A DNA stretch of 64,000 nucleotides from UBA7328 sp002471345 (GTDB lineage: Bacteria; Bacteroidota; Bacteroidia; Chitinophagales; Saprospiraceae). Positions within the stretch are counted from its first letter, which is position 1. Each line of letters opens with the position of its first letter. The translations under genes and the position numbers were made by a program. The notes beneath the pieces were generated by a model. The model saw only the letters and a list, made by a program, of their open reading frames with translations. It made no database searches and had not been told where the DNA came from. Shown one piece after another: positions 61,593 to 64,000 of the stretch. The DNA lies in contig CAXGOB010000017.1 of the NCBI GenBank assembly GCA_964011275.1, positions 1-64,000 on the forward strand. Direction: 5' to 3'.

Positions 61593-62561
61593 TTACCCAG
61601 CCAATCCTTTTATCCGCTCCAATGCTTTATCATACTCCCTTTTAAACTTAGCCACTAGATCTCCTGCAGATAGAACTTCATCGATATTACCAATACCCTG
61701 ACCACAGCCCCAGATATCCTTCCATGCCTTAGCATCGGTATTTCCTCCTGAACCAAAATTCATTTTACTCGGGTCACTTTCTGGTAGATTGTTTGGATCC
61801 AATCCAGCATTCACTATTGATTTCTTTAGATAGTTGCCATGTACACCGGTGAATAAATTAGAATATACAATGTCGTCGGCCTTGCCATCCACAATGCCTT
61901 GCTTATAGTCATCATTCGCTCTGGCTTCTTTAGTGGATATAAAGGCACTGCCGATATATGCCAGATCAGCACCCATTGATTGTGCACTCAACACTGCAGC
62001 TCCAGAAGCAATAGAACCCGAAAGTGCCACTGGGCCATCAAACCATGCTCTGATTTCCTGCATCAAGGCAAAGGGAGAAGTAGTACCTGCATGTCCACCT
62101 GCTCCCGCAGCAACAGGGATTAGCCCATCTGCTCCTTTTTCGATTGCTTTATGTGCATAGCGATCATTGATAACATCGTGTAATACTATACCTCCCCACT
62201 CGTGAGCTGCATCATTTATTTCTACTCTCGCTCCTAATGATGTGATCATTAATGGGACTTTCCACTTAGCACAAGTCTCCATGTCTTCATACAATCGATT
62301 ATTAGAGCGATGTACAATCTGATTGACCGCGAATGGAGCAGAAGGCTGGTCTGGATTATCTCTATTGTAAGCTGCTAGCTCTTCTGTAATTTGATGGATC
62401 CATTCATCCAGTTGAGATTGAGGTCTTGCATTGAGTGCAGGAAATGATCCTACTATCCCAGCCTTACATTGTGCAATAACGAGTTCTGGTCCTGAAATAA
62501 TAAACAAAGGAGCACCAATAACTGGTAGTCTTAAATTATCAAATAAAGAAGGAAGTGCCAT
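61593..62561 (-). CDS. Nitronate monooxygenase family flavoprotein, second copy
   Basis: A 322-residue FMN TIM-barrel protein: LRLPVIGAPLFIISGPELV at the N-terminus, VAAGAGGHAGTTSPF (FMN phosphate region) and ALSGSIASGAAVLSAQSMGADLAYIGSAF. It belongs to the same broad family as 23408-24382 but to a different branch (longer C-terminus with a WGCGQG motif). The C-terminal WGCGQGIGNID is typical of the branch seen in fatty-acid and terpenoid catabolic gene groups. ATG 62561 gives the family start (MALPSLFDNL); the open frame back to 62621 is not family-like. It follows the carrier gene at 62733 by 170 bases. Confidence 0.9.
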   Translation of the reverse strand: MALPSLFDNLRLPVIGAPLFIISGPELVIAQCKAGIVGSFPALNARPQSQLDEWIHQITEELAAYNRDNPDQPSAPFAVNQIVHRSNNRLYEDMETCAKWKVPLMITSLGARVEINDAAHEWGGIVLHDVINDRYAHKAIEKGADGLIPVAAGAGGHAGTTSPFALMQEIRAWFDGPVALSGSIASGAAVLSAQSMGADLAYIGSAFISTKEARANDDYKQGIVDGKADDIVYSNLFTGVHGNYLKKSIVNAGLDPNNLPESDPSKMNFGSGGNTDAKAWKDIWGCGQGIGNIDEVLSAGDLVAKFKREYDKALERIKGLAG

Positions 62562-62732
62562 AGAGTCTTTATAATTTTTGTGCCTATTTGTATCAATAAG
62601 ATTTAACTCCACTTCATACACCGATATGTCTAATTTGTGGCTCTTAAATTTCAGAACTAAATAAAATAATTTTAAACCTAGTATCCTTAAACAAATGAAT
62701 AAATGTGATTAAGAGTCTCACTATTTAAACTA

Positions 62733-64000
62733 TTATAAAGACCTCCCGTCCAACTCCGCCCTAATCTCTTTAAACCTTGCCTTACTAAGTGGGTAGGGAA
62801 GAATGAAAAAGACAGACAAAACAAAAATGCTCAAAGTAATAGGCCCTCCGACCCATCCTAATCCATCGATAGCTGACTGAGCGACATCCGCAACATCTGT
62901 TTGCTTAGGAAAATTGATCCAAGCCAATAACAGCCCTGCTATGAAAGTGCCAACTCCAGTTGTCATTTTATAAGCAAATGACATCATTGAAAAGAATAAG
63001 CCTTCCTGTCGGTTTCCAGTTTTTAATTCAAATTCGTCTACTACATCAGCCATCATGGAGGGAATCAAACTGAAGGCCATAACTAGACCTGTATATGCTG
63101 CGATGAGTGAGGTTACGTATAAGGGCAAAACCATATAGGTGCCATTTTTTGGATAGAGACCCATAATCCTAAGTAGAAAGGGCAATGCGAAAAACGATCC
63201 AGCTATCAATACGCTCCACATTGTCGCCCATTTCTTACCAATTGCATTTCCTAGCCTAGGTGCGATGATCAATGATAAAAAGCCTCCTACTGCAGTACTT
63301 ATAGGTAGTGCAGCCATTTCTTGTGTCGACAATCCAAAATAATAGGTGCAGTAATATGGTGTAAAGATTACACCTACACCTAGACCGGTGTATATCAACA
63401 TGTTAAATAGGACTATGCTGCGAAAAGAAGACATCTTGAAAGCAGCCCTTAGATTGTTTAAAAGTTGACCAAAGCTCTGTTGGCTTTGTAACTGAGAAGG
63501 CTGAGGAAGATGAGGAATGATCTTTCTAGTACCCCATGTACTGATAAAGATAATTATACAAATTATAAGGCCGCATAACAGGGCAAATGTGGGATAAGCT
63601 TCTTTATTTAATAATCCATTGGAATACTCTGCGGTAGGAACAAAGTAAAAGACATATCCTCCTATCATGACTATCACAGGAAAGAATGTCGTAAACATCA
63701 TGCGAATAGCTGTAATCGATGTCCGCTCTTTATAATCGGTGCTCAGTTCTGCACCGAGAGAAATATAGGGGACATTAAATAATGTCACCGCAAACCGAAC
63801 CAAAACGGCAAAAATCGTCAACCACCAAAACAATCCTGTTTGGTCCAATCCGATTGGAGGAGAAAATAGGAGCCAAATGAATAGTCCTATGGGTAGTGCT
63901 GAAGCGAACAAAAATGGATGTCTACGTCCCCATTTTTTGGATTTCCAATTATCTGAAAGTATACCAATCAAAGGGTCCGATATGGCATCAAATCCGAGTC
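62733..64000 (-). CDS. MFS carrier, GPH (sugar/cation symporter) type, 5' partial
   Basis: The frame runs off the right edge of the window (in-frame LGFDAISDPLIG precedes 63971), so the N-terminal helix is missing. The remainder (over 420 residues) has about 11 helices and the GPH-family motif SDNWKSKKWGRRHPF. The family couples uptake of sugars or glycosides to cations, but in catabolic clusters such carriers also serve sulfoquinovose- or steroid-like compounds. It is upstream of the second nitronate monooxygenase gene. Confidence 0.88.
   Translation of the reverse strand, partial: LGFDAISDPLIGILSDNWKSKKWGRRHPFLFASALPIGLFIWLLFSPPIGLDQTGLFWWLTIFAVLVRFAVTLFNVPYISLGAELSTDYKERTSITAIRMMFTTFFPVIVMIGGYVFYFVPTAEYSNGLLNKEAYPTFALLCGLIICIIIFISTWGTRKIIPHLPQPSQLQSQQSFGQLLNNLRAAFKMSSFRSIVLFNMLIYTGLGVGVIFTPYYCTYYFGLSTQEMAALPISTAVGGFLSLIIAPRLGNAIGKKWATMWSVLIAGSFFALPFLLRIMGLYPKNGTYMVLPLYVTSLIAAYTGLVMAFSLIPSMMADVVDEFELKTGNRQEGLFFSMMSFAYKMTTGVGTFIAGLLLAWINFPKQTDVADVAQSAIDGLGWVGGPITLSIFVLSVFFILPYPLSKARFKEIRAELDGRSL

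Noticed and set aside
62665..62680. TTTTAAACCTA upstream of the second nitronate monooxygenase as an operator site
   Set aside because: Only the right half-site is present, the left half is AATAA; not counted in the regulon.

Overview
The window is AT-rich DNA from a member of the Bacteroidota. The support is a C-terminal type IX secretion sorting domain on the 1491-residue protein at 56086-60561, a TonB-dependent receptor with a carboxypeptidase-regulatory-like N-terminus, A-rich rather than Shine-Dalgarno translation starts, and a near-consensus Bacteroidota -33/-7 promoter at 53157-53186. No rRNA, tRNA or CRISPR array is visible. The content is accessory catabolism, not housekeeping.

Layout. 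1-2101: end of a TonB-receptor barrel fused to an OmpA peptidoglycan-binding domain, closed by a strong terminator. 2.5-14.3 kb (minus): sulfatase, patatin lipase, then a long operon of two haloalkane-dehalogenase-like hydrolases, small membrane and ferredoxin-fold proteins, a sterol-desaturase-family oxygenase, a DJ-1/PfpI protein, a barrel protein and a crotonase. 14.6 kb (plus): TetR regulator. 15.4-24.4 kb: sulfatase, a decayed thioredoxin-like gene, an ABM monooxygenase, and a minus-strand fatty-acid-type operon (nitronate monooxygenase, crotonase, two acyl-CoA dehydrogenases, an APH-like kinase gene carrying a stop codon). 24.8-25.5 kb: HigBA toxin-antitoxin pair. 25.6-31.7 kb: frameshifted epoxide-hydrolase-like gene, full TonB receptor, truncated desaturase, serine hydrolase. 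31.8-39.2 kb: acyl-CoA synthetase, MFS carrier, a four-gene overlapping operon, alpha-hydroxy-acid oxidase. 39.2-52.5 kb: three DUF3604 paralogues, an SGNH/sialate esterase fusion, a DUF1254/DUF1214 lipoprotein, sulfatase, second DJ-1 protein. 52.7-61.2 kb: antitoxin with toxin remnant, HxlR regulator, three secreted esterase genes (one with three esterase domains in one chain), ParDE pair. 61.6-64 kb: second nitronate monooxygenase and a GPH-type carrier cut by the window edge.

How it fits together. The set reads as one peripheral degradation system: outer-membrane uptake of a hydrophobic ligand (two related receptors with Ala/Gly/Pro-rich hydrophobic loops), removal of sulfate, ester and possibly halogen groups, oxygenation, CoA activation and beta-oxidation. 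The strongest system-level signal is a 16-bp palindrome, TAGGTTnTAAAACCTA, found (with variation) upstream of at least seven transcription units here, including the dehalogenase operon, a sulfatase, the acyl-CoA dehydrogenase operon, the serine hydrolase and the DJ-1/sulfatase unit. I infer a local regulon, perhaps controlled by the TetR protein at 14559. The substrate is not determined by the sequence; a sulfated and/or halogenated lipid, sterol or terpenoid is a reasonable guess.

The region also shows decay and small mobile repeats: at least five interrupted or truncated genes, two 26-codon gene stubs next to operator sites, and a family of intercistronic inverted repeats (CAAGTTCAAG-type arms), one copy of which encloses a four-helix-bundle (23S IVS-type) gene.
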